Positions 1 to 9,163 of a stretch of DNA of 64,000 bases are shown here, piece after piece (the stretch's first letter is position 1; the number at the start of each line of letters is the position of its first letter). The stretch is from Vreelandella zhuhanensis (GTDB taxonomy: Bacteria; Pseudomonadota; Gammaproteobacteria; Pseudomonadales; Halomonadaceae). Made by a program: the position numbers and the translations under genes. The stretch lies in the NCBI RefSeq assembly GCF_009793355.1, contig NZ_WTKP01000006.1:1-64000 (forward strand), given 5' to 3'. The notes under the pieces are model-generated. The model worked only from the letters and a program-made list of their open reading frames with translations, was not told the origin of the DNA and searched no databases.

Positions 1-87
1 ATCCCTTGCCGAACTCAGTCGTGAAACCGTTCCGCGCCGATGGTAGTGTGGGGTCTCCCCATGCGAGAGTAGGTCATCGTCAGGCAC
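1..87 (+). rRNA. rrf: 5S ribosomal RNA, 3' part (window starts inside it)
   Basis: The first ~87 bases match the 3' three quarters of a proteobacterial 5S rRNA. They contain the conserved GCCGAACTCAG segment, GCGCCGATGGTAGTG, the TCTCCCCATGCGAGAGTAGG segment, and end in CGTCAGGCA, which would pair with the missing 5' end. The 5' end and the rest of the rRNA operon lie outside the window. A strong terminator follows directly, so this is the end of the operon. Confidence 0.95.
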
Positions 88-100
88 CTATTCGAAAAAA

Positions 101-137
101 AACGCCCCCACGGCCTTGCCGCGGGGGCGTTTTTTTT
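101..137 (+). terminator. Rho-independent terminator of the rRNA operon
   Basis: A nine-base-pair stem, AACGCCCCC with GGGGGCGTT, is extended by three more pairs after an A/C mismatch. It is followed by an uninterrupted run of T. It sits about 14 bases past the 5S end, as expected for an rrn terminator. Confidence 0.93.
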
Positions 138-145
138 GTGCCCGG

Positions 146-183
146 AAAAAATGCGCAATCAAGCCGCTGAGTTCAGCGGCTTG
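146..183 (-). terminator. Probable terminator of ppnN
   Basis: An inverted repeat, CAAGCCGCTGA with TCAGCGGCTTG (160-183), lies just past the ppnN stop. On the minus strand it is followed, after about eight bases, by six T (positions 146-151). The gap between stem and T-run makes it weaker than a textbook terminator. Confidence 0.5.
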
Positions 184-191
184 ATAAGGCT

Positions 192-1619
192 TTAATTCAG
201 TATGTAGCAGGGCACATAGTCTTGGCCGGCTAACTTCATTCTGCCTTGAATAACAAAAGAGCTCAGTAGAACGTCGAGTCGTTGCATCAGCTCTGGTTCG
301 GCTGTTAATTTAAACGGCCCATATTTATCAATAGCCCGGATCCCTTGTTCTTTCACATTGCCTGCTACGATACCTGAGAAAGCACGCCTCAAATTGGCGG
401 CTAGTTCATGGGTGGGTTGGTTTCGGTGGAGTGCTAAGGTCTCCATCGCCATATGTGTGGGTTCAAAAGGGGATTGAAAATCTCGTGCTATCGTCAAGCG
501 CCAGTTGTAATAAAAAGCGTCCTGGTGAGTTCGTCGAAAATCTGTTACTCCATCGATTCCTTTGCGCATCAATCGGGCTACTTGGGTAGGATCGCCGATT
601 ATTATCGTATAATGTTTTCTTACCTTTTCCCCTAACGTATAAACGAGGAATTCATCGATTCTATGAAAATATTCCTCCGAGTTTTTAGGGCCGGTAAATA
701 TGAGAGGAAGTTGCATCTCATGATTGTCTGGGTGTAGCAGAATGCCTAAAAGATAAAGAATTTCTTCAGCGGTCCCTACGCCCCCCGGAAAGACAATAAT
801 GCCATGCCCTAAACGCACAAATGCCTCAAGTCTCTTTTCTATATCTGGCATTACGACAAGTTCGTTGACAATCGGGTTTGGGGCTTCAGCAGCGATGATG
901 CCTGGCTCCGAGACGCCTAGATAACGACCATCACGGCGCCTTTGTTTTGCATGCGCTATGTTGGCCCCTTTCATGGGTCCTTTCATGGCGCCGGGTCCAC
1001 AGCCTGTGCAAATATCTAGATCGCGTAATCCTAAGTGATAACCTACGTCTTTGGTGTACTCATACTCTTCCCGGGAAATAGAATGGCCACCCCAGCAAAC
1101 GACTAGCCTTGGGTCGCGTCCTGGTTTTAAGGTTCCAGCTTTACGTAAAATATGAAAGACGGCGTTCGTGGTACCTTCCGCGGTCGAAAGGTCGAAACGT
1201 TTATGATGTTGTATTTCGTTATATACATAAACAATATCCCGAATGACTGCAGATAAATGTTCACGTATGCCGCGAATCATGCGCCCATCGACAAAGGCTT
1301 CAGCAGGTGCATTAGTAATTTTTAAGCGTATGCCTCGGTCTTGTTGCAATACTTCAATATCAAAATCTTTGTAAGTTTCAAGTATCGCCAGACTGTCATC
1401 GGTTGGGTTCCCACAATTAAGTACCGCCAGCGAACAGCGCCGCAATAGATCATGTAAGCCACTTTTGGAAGTGCGATGCAAGCGGTTTACTTCATGCTGA
1501 GAAAGAACTTCCAAGCTTCCTTCCGGGGAAATGATGCTGGAAATGGTGTCAACACCTTGAGAATTTAACATTAGGATGCTCGTAAATAGTGAGATTTTGA
1601 CTTTCTGCCATGCTATCAC
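192..1619 (-). CDS. ppnN: Pyrimidine/purine nucleotide 5'-monophosphate nucleosidase PpnN (YgdH, LOG family)
   Basis: Cleaves the N-glycosidic bond of nucleoside monophosphates to free base and ribose 5-phosphate. In E. coli this cytosolic enzyme is a (p)ppGpp target that adjusts nucleotide pools. The protein aligns along its whole length with E. coli YgdH: N-terminal ISPEGSLEVLSQHEV, the Rossmann-like core with VVCWGGHSI and TGCGPGAMKGPMKGA, the LOG signature PGGVGTAEEILYLLG, and the C-terminal AFSGIVAGNVKEQGIRAI. The 475-residue frame begins at GTG and is about 20 residues longer than the E. coli protein at the N terminus. Internal ATG 1571 would give a more usual length, and neither start has a strong ribosome site. 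It is transcribed toward the rRNA operon and away from the LysR gene. Confidence 0.93.
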   Translation of the reverse strand: MIAWQKVKISLFTSILMLNSQGVDTISSIISPEGSLEVLSQHEVNRLHRTSKSGLHDLLRRCSLAVLNCGNPTDDSLAILETYKDFDIEVLQQDRGIRLKITNAPAEAFVDGRMIRGIREHLSAVIRDIVYVYNEIQHHKRFDLSTAEGTTNAVFHILRKAGTLKPGRDPRLVVCWGGHSISREEYEYTKDVGYHLGLRDLDICTGCGPGAMKGPMKGANIAHAKQRRRDGRYLGVSEPGIIAAEAPNPIVNELVVMPDIEKRLEAFVRLGHGIIVFPGGVGTAEEILYLLGILLHPDNHEMQLPLIFTGPKNSEEYFHRIDEFLVYTLGEKVRKHYTIIIGDPTQVARLMRKGIDGVTDFRRTHQDAFYYNWRLTIARDFQSPFEPTHMAMETLALHRNQPTHELAANLRRAFSGIVAGNVKEQGIRAIDKYGPFKLTAEPELMQRLDVLLSSFVIQGRMKLAGQDYVPCYILN

Positions 1620-1667
1620 GCTCTATGAGTCAGCGCAGCGCTGTGATGTTGGAAGCTAGCTGATAGA

Positions 1668-2591
1668 ATGTTGGATAAGGCAAATTTAAGTGTAGATGAG
1701 TTGGCACAGCTTATGTTCAATGCGCAGTATTTTCGTACTTATATCACGCTAGTGGAAACAGGAAGCTTCACTCGCACGGCTCGTCGGTTGGACATGACGC
1801 AACCTGGCGTGAGCCAGCATATCCGCAAATTGGAAAGTTACTTGGGGAAAGTGCTGCTGGAGCGGCAAGGGAAAAGTTTTACCCTGACAGAACCCGGTCG
1901 AAGAGCTTACGATTATGCACTCAAGCTTTTTGCAGAGCATGAACAGTTTCGCCATGGTCTGGACGATGATTCCCTGGATAGCGGCGAATGTCGTATCGCC
2001 TCGCCAGGTAGTGTTGGGCTTATGTTTTACCCTTACATACTAGGGCAGCAACAAATGCATCCAAATCTGACGGTTAATTATAGCTTTGCATTTAACCATG
2101 AGATTGTTAACGACCTAGTGGAAGGACGCTATGATATAGGGATTGTCACCGAGCCTGTAAAGCACCCTGAATTGAAATGTAGCGTATGGCATCAAGAACC
2201 ATTGTGCCTAGTGGTCCCGGCTGATTTTACAGGAAGTACGTTGAGTGACCTCATGGGGCTTGGTTTTATCAATTACTATGACGGCATTAATCAAGCCAGT
2301 AATTTCTTCAAAGAAAACTATCCGGGTGAGTTTCGCTCCATGACACATTTTAGGCATCAAGGGTTTACCAATGAGGTAAGCATGGTGTTGGATGCAGTGG
2401 CGCGAGGGCTGGGATTTACCGTGGTTTCACGGTTGGTTCTAGAAACATCACCGTGGCAGAGGCAAGTTAAGGAACTCACATTTAATAAAGCGATAAATGA
2501 AGTATTGCACGTATTGCAGCGTCGTGATTCGACCTTGCCTAAACGCTACGAAAAACTATTGAAGGGATTTAGGGAGCAAAGGATGCAGTAA
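1668..2591 (+). CDS. LysR-family transcriptional regulator
   Basis: A 307-residue LysR regulator. The N-terminal winged helix-turn-helix is clear (FRTYITLVETGSFTRTARRL, then MTQPGVSQHIRKLE), followed by an effector domain resembling a periplasmic binding protein. The first ~15 residues precede the usual LysR start; ATG 1713 (MFNAQYF) is an alternative start, and neither has a convincing Shine-Dalgarno. It diverges from ppnN with about 48 bases between the frames, so an effect on ppnN or on itself is possible. No metabolic neighbour reveals the effector. It ends before a hairpin shared with gcvP. Confidence 0.88.
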   Translation: MLDKANLSVDELAQLMFNAQYFRTYITLVETGSFTRTARRLDMTQPGVSQHIRKLESYLGKVLLERQGKSFTLTEPGRRAYDYALKLFAEHEQFRHGLDDDSLDSGECRIASPGSVGLMFYPYILGQQQMHPNLTVNYSFAFNHEIVNDLVEGRYDIGIVTEPVKHPELKCSVWHQEPLCLVVPADFTGSTLSDLMGLGFINYYDGINQASNFFKENYPGEFRSMTHFRHQGFTNEVSMVLDAVARGLGFTVVSRLVLETSPWQRQVKELTFNKAINEVLHVLQRRDSTLPKRYEKLLKGFREQRMQ

Positions 2592-2594
2592 AAT

Positions 2595-2630
2595 GACCCA
2601 CTTACTTTATTTTAAATAAGTGGGTCTTGT
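2595..2630. terminator. Bidirectional terminator between lysR and gcvP
   Basis: Ten-base-pair perfect stem, GACCCACTTA with TAAGTGGGTC, around an AT-rich loop. T-rich stretches lie on both outer sides. It lies between the converging stops of the LysR gene and gcvP. Confidence 0.75.
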
Positions 2631-2635
2631 TAAGA

Positions 2636-5527
2636 TTAGCTGCGATACTCTTCAATGCTTGGGCATGAGCATATAAGCTGTCTATCCCCGAAAACATTAT
2701 CTACTCGGTTAACAGAAGGCCAGTATTTTCCCAATTTTACGGCTTCTGATGGGAAGGCTCCCAGCTCTCTTGAATAAGGGCGATTCCACTCTTCGACAAG
2801 ATCAGCTTGAGTATGAGGAGCATTGACCAAAGGGTTATTGTCTACGGGCCATTGACCGTTTTCAACAGACTCAATTTCCTTCCGAATTGCAATCATGGCA
2901 TCGCAGAAACGATCTATTTCATAGCGAGACTCTGACTCGGTTGGCTCGATCATCAGAGTGCCGGGTACAGGAAAGGACATTGTGGGAGCATGGAAACCAT
3001 AATCCATCAAACGCTTGGCAATATCTTCTTCACTGATACCTGACGTGGCTTTAAGTGGACGAATGTCAATAATGCATTCATGTGCGACTGTGCCATTATC
3101 GCCTTTATAAAGCACCGGGTAATATTCTTCCAGTCGCTTAGCGATATAATTGGCATTCAAGATGGCAAGTTCAGTCGCTTCTCTGAGTCCCCGGGCGCCC
3201 ATCATCTTGATATAAGCCCATGAGATAGGCAGTATCGAGGCGCTACCAAATGCAGCCGCTGAAACAGCGCCGCTATCGGGATTAACCCCTTCTATTGGGG
3301 TCACCACATGGTTGGATACGAATGGAGCCAGGTGTGCCTTGACACCGATAGGGCCCATGCCGGGGCCGCCGCCGCCATGCGGAATACAAAACGTCTTGTG
3401 CAAGTTGAGATGTGAGACATCGCCTCCAAAATCACCAGGGCGTGACAAGCCGACCTGAGCATTCATGTTGGCACCATCAATATACACTTGGCCTCCATGT
3501 CCATGCACGATACTACATGCTTCGCGTACGCTGCTTTCGAACACGCCATGAGTGGAAGGGTAAGTCAGCATGATGGCGGAAAGATGGTCGCTGTGCTTTT
3601 CCGCCTTGTTGCGCAAGTCATTCAGGTCGATATTACCGTCCTGATCGCACTCAACCACGACGACTTCCATCCGCACCATGGCAGCGGAAGCGGGATTGGT
3701 ACCATGAGCTGAACTGGGAATCAGACACACATTGCGGTGTGCTTCTCCTTGAGCTGCCTGATAACGACGGATAGCCACCAAGCCTGCGTACTCGCCCTGG
3801 GCACCGGAATTGGGCTGCATGGAGATGTGATCATAACCAGTAATTTCAGTTAAGAAAGCTGCCAGCTCATCAATCATCTGTTGATAGCCGACCACCTGAT
3901 CACGCGGAGCGAAAGGATGCAGCTGGGAAAACGCCGGCCACGAGATGGGAATCATCTCACTGGTAGCGTTGAGTTTCATCGTGCAAGAGCCCAGCGGAAT
4001 CATTGCATGCGCCAGTGACAGATCCTTGTTTTCCAGGCGCTTCAAATAACGCAGCATTTCCGTTTCACTATGGTAGCGCTGGAAGGTCGGATGAGTCAGG
4101 AAATCACTTTGACGACGGCTGTTTTCGGGAATTCCGCTGGTTCCATGAGCCATGATGGCATCGTCAAGTACCGCGACCGACAGGGTATGTTCATCGCCGA
4201 GTACTACCTCGAACAGCTGGGTAACGTCATGTGCGGTAGTGGTTTCATCCAGGCTGATACCTACGTCGCCGTTATTGAAGTAACGCAAGTTGATCTCATG
4301 AGTCATGGCGCGTCCATGAATCTTGCCTGAATCCACATTGGTCAGACGCAATGTGTCAAACCAACTGTCATGAGCCAGTACAATACCGCTTTGCTTGAGG
4401 CCTTCCGCTAGAATCGTGGTGAGACGATGCGTACGATGAGCAATTTTCTTGAGCCCTTCAGCCCCATGGTAGGTGGCATAAAACCCGGCAATATTAGCCA
4501 GAAGGGCTTGGGCGGTGCAGATATTGGAAGTAGCCTTTTCGCGCCGAATATGTTGTTCGCGTGTTTGCATTGCCATGCGCAGTGCCGTCTTTCCGCGACT
4601 ATCCTTGGAAACGCCGATTATGCGACCCGGGATTGAGCGTTTGAGCTTGTCGGAGGTGGCAAAGAAAGCTGCATGTGGGCCACCAAAGCCCATGGGAACG
4701 CCGAAACGCTGCGAGTTACCCACGACGATATCCGCCCCCAAGGCACCCGGCTCTTTCAATATCACTAGACTGAGAAGATCAGCGGCCACGCAGGTCATGA
4801 TATGGTTATCGGTGGCCTTTTTCAGTAAAGGCGCCAGGTCGCCGATTTCCCCGGAATTGCCTGGGTATTGGAGTAGCGCGCCGAATACGTCATGATCGGC
4901 AAGTGCTTCTGCCGGGCCGACAATAATCGAGAAACCAAAGAACTCTGCGCGAGTCTTGACGACATCCAGGGTTTGGGGGAAAACATTTTCTGCCACGAAA
5001 AATGTCGATGAACGGCTTTTCTTGTTGGCTCTCTTGCATAGCGCCATCGCTTCTGCTGCTGCCGTGGCCTCATCCAACAACGATGCATTGGCCAGGTCCA
5101 TGCCCGTCAAGTCCATGATGACTTGCTGGAAGTTGAGCAGGCCTTCAAGTCGCCCTTGAGAAATTTCCGGCTGGTAGGGCGTATAAGCTGTATACCAACC
5201 GGGATTTTCCAAGACATTGCGTTGAATGACGGCAGGCATGTGGGTGCCGTAGTAGCCTTGGCCTATGTGATTTTTCACAACTCGATTTTGCCGGGCAAGG
5301 CGTGCCAGATAGTCGAGCGCTTCGGCTTCGCTACGCGGGTCATCCAGTCGCAGTTCACGCTCCAGGCGTATGTCCGACGGGATTGTCTGTTCTATCAGAC
5401 TGGCCATGCTCTTGATGCCTAACGTGTCGAGCATTGCAGCGGTATCGTCTGCGTTAGGCCCGTTATGGCGCTTGAGGAAGGCGTCGTGGTCGGCCAGGTC
5501 GGCCAAGCGGCGTTGATCAAAAGACAT
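2636..5527 (-). CDS. gcvP: Glycine dehydrogenase (decarboxylating), P protein of the glycine cleavage system
   Basis: PLP enzyme that decarboxylates glycine and passes the aminomethyl group to lipoylated GcvH. It has the single-chain form (963 residues from the chosen start), like E. coli GcvP. Visible motifs include the N-terminal RHNGPNADD and [43 protein letters not shown], and the PLP-lysine region [18 protein letters not shown]. The start was set at ATG 5527 ([11 protein letters not shown]) because the 17 residues upstream in frame are not family-like. gcvH lies 82 bases upstream on the same strand, so the order is gcvH-gcvP; gcvT is separate and on the other strand. Confidence 0.96.
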   Translation of the reverse strand: MSFDQRRLADLADHDAFLKRHNGPNADDTAAMLDTLGIKSMASLIEQTIPSDIRLERELRLDDPRSEAEALDYLARLARQNRVVKNHIGQGYYGTHMPAVIQRNVLENPGWYTAYTPYQPEISQGRLEGLLNFQQVIMDLTGMDLANASLLDEATAAAEAMALCKRANKKSRSSTFFVAENVFPQTLDVVKTRAEFFGFSIIVGPAEALADHDVFGALLQYPGNSGEIGDLAPLLKKATDNHIMTCVAADLLSLVILKEPGALGADIVVGNSQRFGVPMGFGGPHAAFFATSDKLKRSIPGRIIGVSKDSRGKTALRMAMQTREQHIRREKATSNICTAQALLANIAGFYATYHGAEGLKKIAHRTHRLTTILAEGLKQSGIVLAHDSWFDTLRLTNVDSGKIHGRAMTHEINLRYFNNGDVGISLDETTTAHDVTQLFEVVLGDEHTLSVAVLDDAIMAHGTSGIPENSRRQSDFLTHPTFQRYHSETEMLRYLKRLENKDLSLAHAMIPLGSCTMKLNATSEMIPISWPAFSQLHPFAPRDQVVGYQQMIDELAAFLTEITGYDHISMQPNSGAQGEYAGLVAIRRYQAAQGEAHRNVCLIPSSAHGTNPASAAMVRMEVVVVECDQDGNIDLNDLRNKAEKHSDHLSAIMLTYPSTHGVFESSVREACSIVHGHGGQVYIDGANMNAQVGLSRPGDFGGDVSHLNLHKTFCIPHGGGGPGMGPIGVKAHLAPFVSNHVVTPIEGVNPDSGAVSAAAFGSASILPISWAYIKMMGARGLREATELAILNANYIAKRLEEYYPVLYKGDNGTVAHECIIDIRPLKATSGISEEDIAKRLMDYGFHAPTMSFPVPGTLMIEPTESESRYEIDRFCDAMIAIRKEIESVENGQWPVDNNPLVNAPHTQADLVEEWNRPYSRELGAFPSEAVKLGKYWPSVNRVDNVFGDRQLICSCPSIEEYRS

Positions 5528-5609
5528 AAGACAATTCCAGGCGTGTAGGCACGACAGCACAATCGAGTTGAAAAACAAGAAGGCTCATTAATGAAAAGCG
5601 GGCTACGTA

Positions 5610-6002
5610 TCAGTCTTCAGCGTTGATAGTCGCCTGATACGCTTGTGCATCCAGCAACCCCTCAATGGAGGAGGCTTCATCGAGACGTACCTTCATGATC
5701 CAGCCAGCCTCGTACGGTGCTTCGTTGATCGTTTCCGGGGAGTCTTCCAAAATCTCATTGACTTCGATGACTTCCCCTTGAACAGGGGAGTAAAGGTCGG
5801 ACGCAGCTTTGACTGATTCAATCACGCCAAACTCATCGCCCCTGGCAAGCGCACGGCCGACGTCAGGTAGTTCCACAAAGACCACATCGCCCAACGCCTC
5901 TTGAGCATGATCGGTGATACCGACCGTGACGGTGCCGTCCTGATTGTCGAGAACCCATTCATGACTTTTTGCATACCGTAACTCGGCAGGAACGTTGCTC
6001 AT
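5610..6002 (-). CDS. gcvH: Glycine cleavage system H protein
   Basis: 130-residue lipoyl carrier that shuttles the aminomethyl group between P, T and L proteins. The lipoylation lysine is K65 in IESVKAASDLYSPVQGEV, the same number as in E. coli. The start at ATG 6002 (MSNVPAELRYAKSHEW) is supported by the upstream AAGGA on the minus strand; an in-frame ATG ten codons upstream is not family-like. It is the first gene of a gcvH-gcvP unit. The 466-base leader region is shared with the divergent symporter gene. Confidence 0.96.
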   Translation of the reverse strand: MSNVPAELRYAKSHEWVLDNQDGTVTVGITDHAQEALGDVVFVELPDVGRALARGDEFGVIESVKAASDLYSPVQGEVIEVNEILEDSPETINEAPYEAGWIMKVRLDEASSIEGLLDAQAYQATINAED

Positions 6003-6468
6003 TTTAATTTCCTTTATGAAATGATTTTTCACGCGGTGAATACTAGCGTTAACAGCACTGTTTGGCGACCCCTTGTCCAGGTTCGGCTACGGCTCTCTCC
6101 CAGTGAAATAACGGTTGGGAAGCGTCATACCGGCTTTGCTTGCGACAAGGGCAGCAAGCAACAACCTCGCGAGATATTGACGTATGGTAACGAGTTTCCT
6201 ATCGGAAACAAGTTTCTAGGCAGCTCCATCGCGGTAAGATGAGGTGGAATGCATTACGTAACGGAAAAAAAACCATGAAATATCAAGTTAGACCATGAAA
6301 TTATGGCACTTGCCCAACAAGACATGGAAGTATGCCAGCCAAATGGTGTAAAACATGCCAATCGTGCTGGGTGTTTTGCGAGGCCACGATAGGGCTGGCA
6401 TAGCTGGACATCAGCCATAGCTGGGATTATTGAATCAATACAAATAAGACAATACCAAGGGGAATCAG
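6003..6468. promoter_or_regulatory. Divergent gcvH / amino-acid symporter intergenic region
   Basis: 466 bases without a credible gene. It must hold the promoters for gcvHP (minus) and the symporter (plus). I searched for a glycine riboswitch because both neighbours are common targets, but the conserved core and the CTCTCAGG element are absent on both strands. Small structures seen: ten-base direct repeat ACCATGAAAT at 6272 and 6292, and a related pair GCATAGCTGG / CCATAGCTGG around 6397-6424. No promoter could be assigned with confidence. Confidence 0.5.
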
Positions 6469-7869
6469 GTGGATACATTAATTAGCTTTTTTGAAGCAAT
6501 CAATGGTGTGGTATGGGGGCCGTTGATGCTGATATTGCTGCTGGGCGTTGGTCTCTACTTGCAATTGGGTTTGAAGCTAATCCCTATCAGAAAGCTTGGT
6601 ATGGGTTTCAAGCTTATGTGGCAAGGCCGCACGCCAAAGACAGCCGCTGGCAAAAAGGCCGAGGCGGAAGGGGAAATTTCTCCATTCAACGCCTTGATGA
6701 CGGCATTGTCCGCAACGATTGGTACCGGCAATATTGCCGGGGTGGCGACTGCCATCGCGTTGGGTGGCCCTGGTGCCGTGTTCTGGATGTGGATTACGGC
6801 TCTGGTGGGTATGGCTACCAAGTTTGCCGAAGCTGTACTGGCAGTGCGTTACCGGGAAACTGATAGCCTCGGCTTCCATATTGGCGGCCCGATGTTCTAT
6901 ATCAAGAACGGCCTTGGCAAAAAATGGCTATGGTTAGGGGGAGCATTTGCTTTCTTTGGCGCCGTAGCCGCTTTTGGTATTGGTAATACCGTTCAGTCCA
7001 ACTCGGTGGCGGATGCCTTGGACTCCACTTTTGGTATTCCCCATTGGCTGACGGGCATCACCATCATGGTACTCGCCGGGGCGGTAATACTGGGAGGAAT
7101 CAAGCGCATTGCCAAAGTAGCCGGTAAATTGGTTCCGATTATGGGTATTGCCTATATTGTGGCGGGGTTGGCGGTACTGGTAGTTAACGCCGACCAGATA
7201 GGCGAAGCCTTTGGTTTGATTTTCTACTATGCCTTCAATCCCATGGCTGCTGCAGGCGGCTTTGCAGGGGCTGCGGTTATGGCGGCGATTCGTTTTGGTG
7301 TGGCTCGTGGGATATTCTCCAATGAAGCCGGGCTTGGTAGCGCCCCGATTGCTCACGCAGCGGCCCAAACTAAAAACCCGGTACGCCAAGGGTTGATTGC
7401 GATGCTGGGTACGTTTATCGATACCATCGTCGTGTGCACCATCACCGCCCTGGTCATTCTCACTTCCACTGTATGGATTGGAGGAGAAGCGGGCGCGTCG
7501 TTGACGGCATTATCCTTCGACGCAGCGCTGCCTGGTTTTGGTAATCAAATTGTCTCGATAGCACTGGCAGTGTTCGCCTTTACCACTATCTTGGGTTGGT
7601 CGTTTTACGGTGAAAAATGTTGCCAGTTCCTGTTTGGAACACGCTCCATCATGGTCTATCGCGTGCTGTTCGTGCTTGCGATCCCGCTTGGCGCAATCGC
7701 CCAGTTGGGCTTTATCTGGCTGATGGCAGATACGTTCAATGCCCTGATGGCCATACCCAACCTGATTGCTCTGGCGCTGCTGTCGCCGGTGGTGTTCAAG
7801 TTGACCAAAGATTACTTTGATGGAAAAGATGTACTGCCGGGCGAGGAGTTGGAACACGATAAAGCATGA
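6469..7869 (+). CDS. Alanine or glycine:cation symporter, AgcS family
   Basis: Inner-membrane sodium-coupled transporter of alanine or glycine, 466 residues. The family signatures are present: NALMTALSATIGTGNIAGVA near residue 65, the GGPGAVFWMWI segment, GPMFYIKNGL, GVARGIFSNEAGLGSAPIAHAAA near 275, and WSFYGEKC near 370. About ten hydrophobic segments can be seen. The start is GTG, preceded by AAGGGGAATCAG. Its position between gcvH and gcvT suggests glycine as a physiological substrate (inference). It ends before a clear terminator, so gcvT has its own promoter or depends on read-through. Confidence 0.93.
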   Translation: MDTLISFFEAINGVVWGPLMLILLLGVGLYLQLGLKLIPIRKLGMGFKLMWQGRTPKTAAGKKAEAEGEISPFNALMTALSATIGTGNIAGVATAIALGGPGAVFWMWITALVGMATKFAEAVLAVRYRETDSLGFHIGGPMFYIKNGLGKKWLWLGGAFAFFGAVAAFGIGNTVQSNSVADALDSTFGIPHWLTGITIMVLAGAVILGGIKRIAKVAGKLVPIMGIAYIVAGLAVLVVNADQIGEAFGLIFYYAFNPMAAAGGFAGAAVMAAIRFGVARGIFSNEAGLGSAPIAHAAAQTKNPVRQGLIAMLGTFIDTIVVCTITALVILTSTVWIGGEAGASLTALSFDAALPGFGNQIVSIALAVFAFTTILGWSFYGEKCCQFLFGTRSIMVYRVLFVLAIPLGAIAQLGFIWLMADTFNALMAIPNLIALALLSPVVFKLTKDYFDGKDVLPGEELEHDKA

Positions 7870-7909
7870 ACCCAATGGTGGCATGCGTGATGCCCCGGTA
7901 GTATAGAGT

Positions 7910-7941
7910 GAGAAGGCCTTTGTTGGGCCTTCTCTCTTTTT
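7910..7941 (+). terminator. Rho-independent terminator after the symporter
   Basis: Nine-base-pair stem, GAGAAGGCC with GGCCTTCTC, a short T-rich loop, and a T-rich tail (TCTTTTT). It lies between the symporter stop and gcvT. Confidence 0.88.
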
Positions 7942-7993
7942 ATGTATCAATATCACTATGTAATAAATACCAATGGCAAGGTAGGAAGCAGAT

Positions 7994-9106
7994 ATGAACA
8001 ATCTCAAGCGTACCCCGCTGCATGCACTACATGAGTCGTTGGGAGCTCGGATGGTGCCATTTGCAGGCTATGAAATGCCCGTGCAATACCCCATGGGAGT
8101 GAAGAAGGAGCACGAACATACACGCCAGGCTTGCGGCCTGTTCGATGTGTCGCACATGGGACAAATCAAGTTCTCTGGCAAAAATGCAGCGCAAGCGCTG
8201 GAAACGCTGATTCCTTCTGACCTGGTAGGTCTTGAAGTGGGCGCGCAGCGTTATGGGTTATTTACCAGTACTGAAGGAGGGATACTTGACGATCTGATGA
8301 GCGTCAACGCTGGCGATCATTTTTATCTGGTGGTCAATGCCGCTTGTAAAGATCAGGATGTGGCTCATTTGCGCACTAACCTGGGCGAAACCCATGAAAT
8401 TGAAGTGCTTGATCGGGGACTGCTCGCGTTACAAGGCCCACAAGCCTCCGAGGTCATGCAGCGGTTATGTCCAGACGCTTGTGAACTGATCTTCATGCAG
8501 CATGGCCGTTTCGAGATTGATGGCAGCGAAGTATGGATCAGCCGCAGTGGTTACACGGGAGAGGATGGCTTTGAAATTTCCGTAGCCTCCGATGATTGCG
8601 AAGCCTTGGCCAAGAAGTTGTTGAATGAGCCTGAGGTGGAGGCGATTGGCTTGGGAGCCAGAGACTCGCTGCGCCTGGAGGCGGGATTATGTCTTTACGG
8701 GCATGACATGGACACAAATACCACTCCCGTTGAAGCTGGATTGATATGGGCGATTGGCAAGGTGCGTCGTCATGGTGGAGAGCGTGCCGGTGGATTTCCC
8801 GGGGCTGATCTAGTGCTACATCAGCTGTATGCCAAGGACCATACTCGAAAGCGTGTCGGCTTGATTGCCGATGGCCGGGCGCCAGTACGCGAAGGTGCGG
8901 AATTGTTTGATCAAGATGGCCAGGCTGTCGGCGTGGTCACCTCCGGTGGTTTCGGACCGACAGTAGGTAAACCGATTGCCATGGGGTATGTGAGTGTTGA
9001 ATTAGCCGAAACCAGTACCCAGGTTTTTGCCAGCGTCAGAGGCAAGCTGTTACCGATGACAGTGACAAAAACTCCCTTCGTTGCACCGGGATATTATCGA
9101 GGCTGA
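7994..9106 (+). CDS. gcvT: Aminomethyltransferase, T protein of the glycine cleavage system
   Basis: Transfers the methylene group from aminomethyl-GcvH to tetrahydrofolate and releases ammonia. 370 residues, with the folate-binding N-terminal region (LHESLGARMVPFAGYEMPVQY, FDVSHMGQI), the central ISRSGYTGEDGFEI motif, ARDSLRLEAGLCLYGHDMD, and a C-terminal barrel (VTSGGFGPTVGKPIAMGYV). The start has AGGAAG upstream at good spacing. It is on the opposite strand from gcvHP, so the system is split into two units. The stop faces the converging lipoprotein gene; only an imperfect hairpin is visible between them. Confidence 0.96.
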   Translation: MNNLKRTPLHALHESLGARMVPFAGYEMPVQYPMGVKKEHEHTRQACGLFDVSHMGQIKFSGKNAAQALETLIPSDLVGLEVGAQRYGLFTSTEGGILDDLMSVNAGDHFYLVVNAACKDQDVAHLRTNLGETHEIEVLDRGLLALQGPQASEVMQRLCPDACELIFMQHGRFEIDGSEVWISRSGYTGEDGFEISVASDDCEALAKKLLNEPEVEAIGLGARDSLRLEAGLCLYGHDMDTNTTPVEAGLIWAIGKVRRHGGERAGGFPGADLVLHQLYAKDHTRKRVGLIADGRAPVREGAELFDQDGQAVGVVTSGGFGPTVGKPIAMGYVSVELAETSTQVFASVRGKLLPMTVTKTPFVAPGYYRG

Positions 9107-9163
9107 GGCATTTGTAGCTTTCCCCTGTTGAGCGATTGCGCCAGGCAGGGAAAAGCAGGGTGA

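Noticed and set aside
6003..6468. Glycine riboswitch between gcvH and the symporter (minus-strand CTGGGAGAGAGCC looked suggestive)
   Set aside because: The conserved GCCGAAGG-type core and the CTCTCAGG segment are missing on both strands.
6254..6478. 74-codon minus-strand frame in the gcvH/symporter gap
   Set aside because: No ribosome site, odd composition, and it overlaps the symporter start region.
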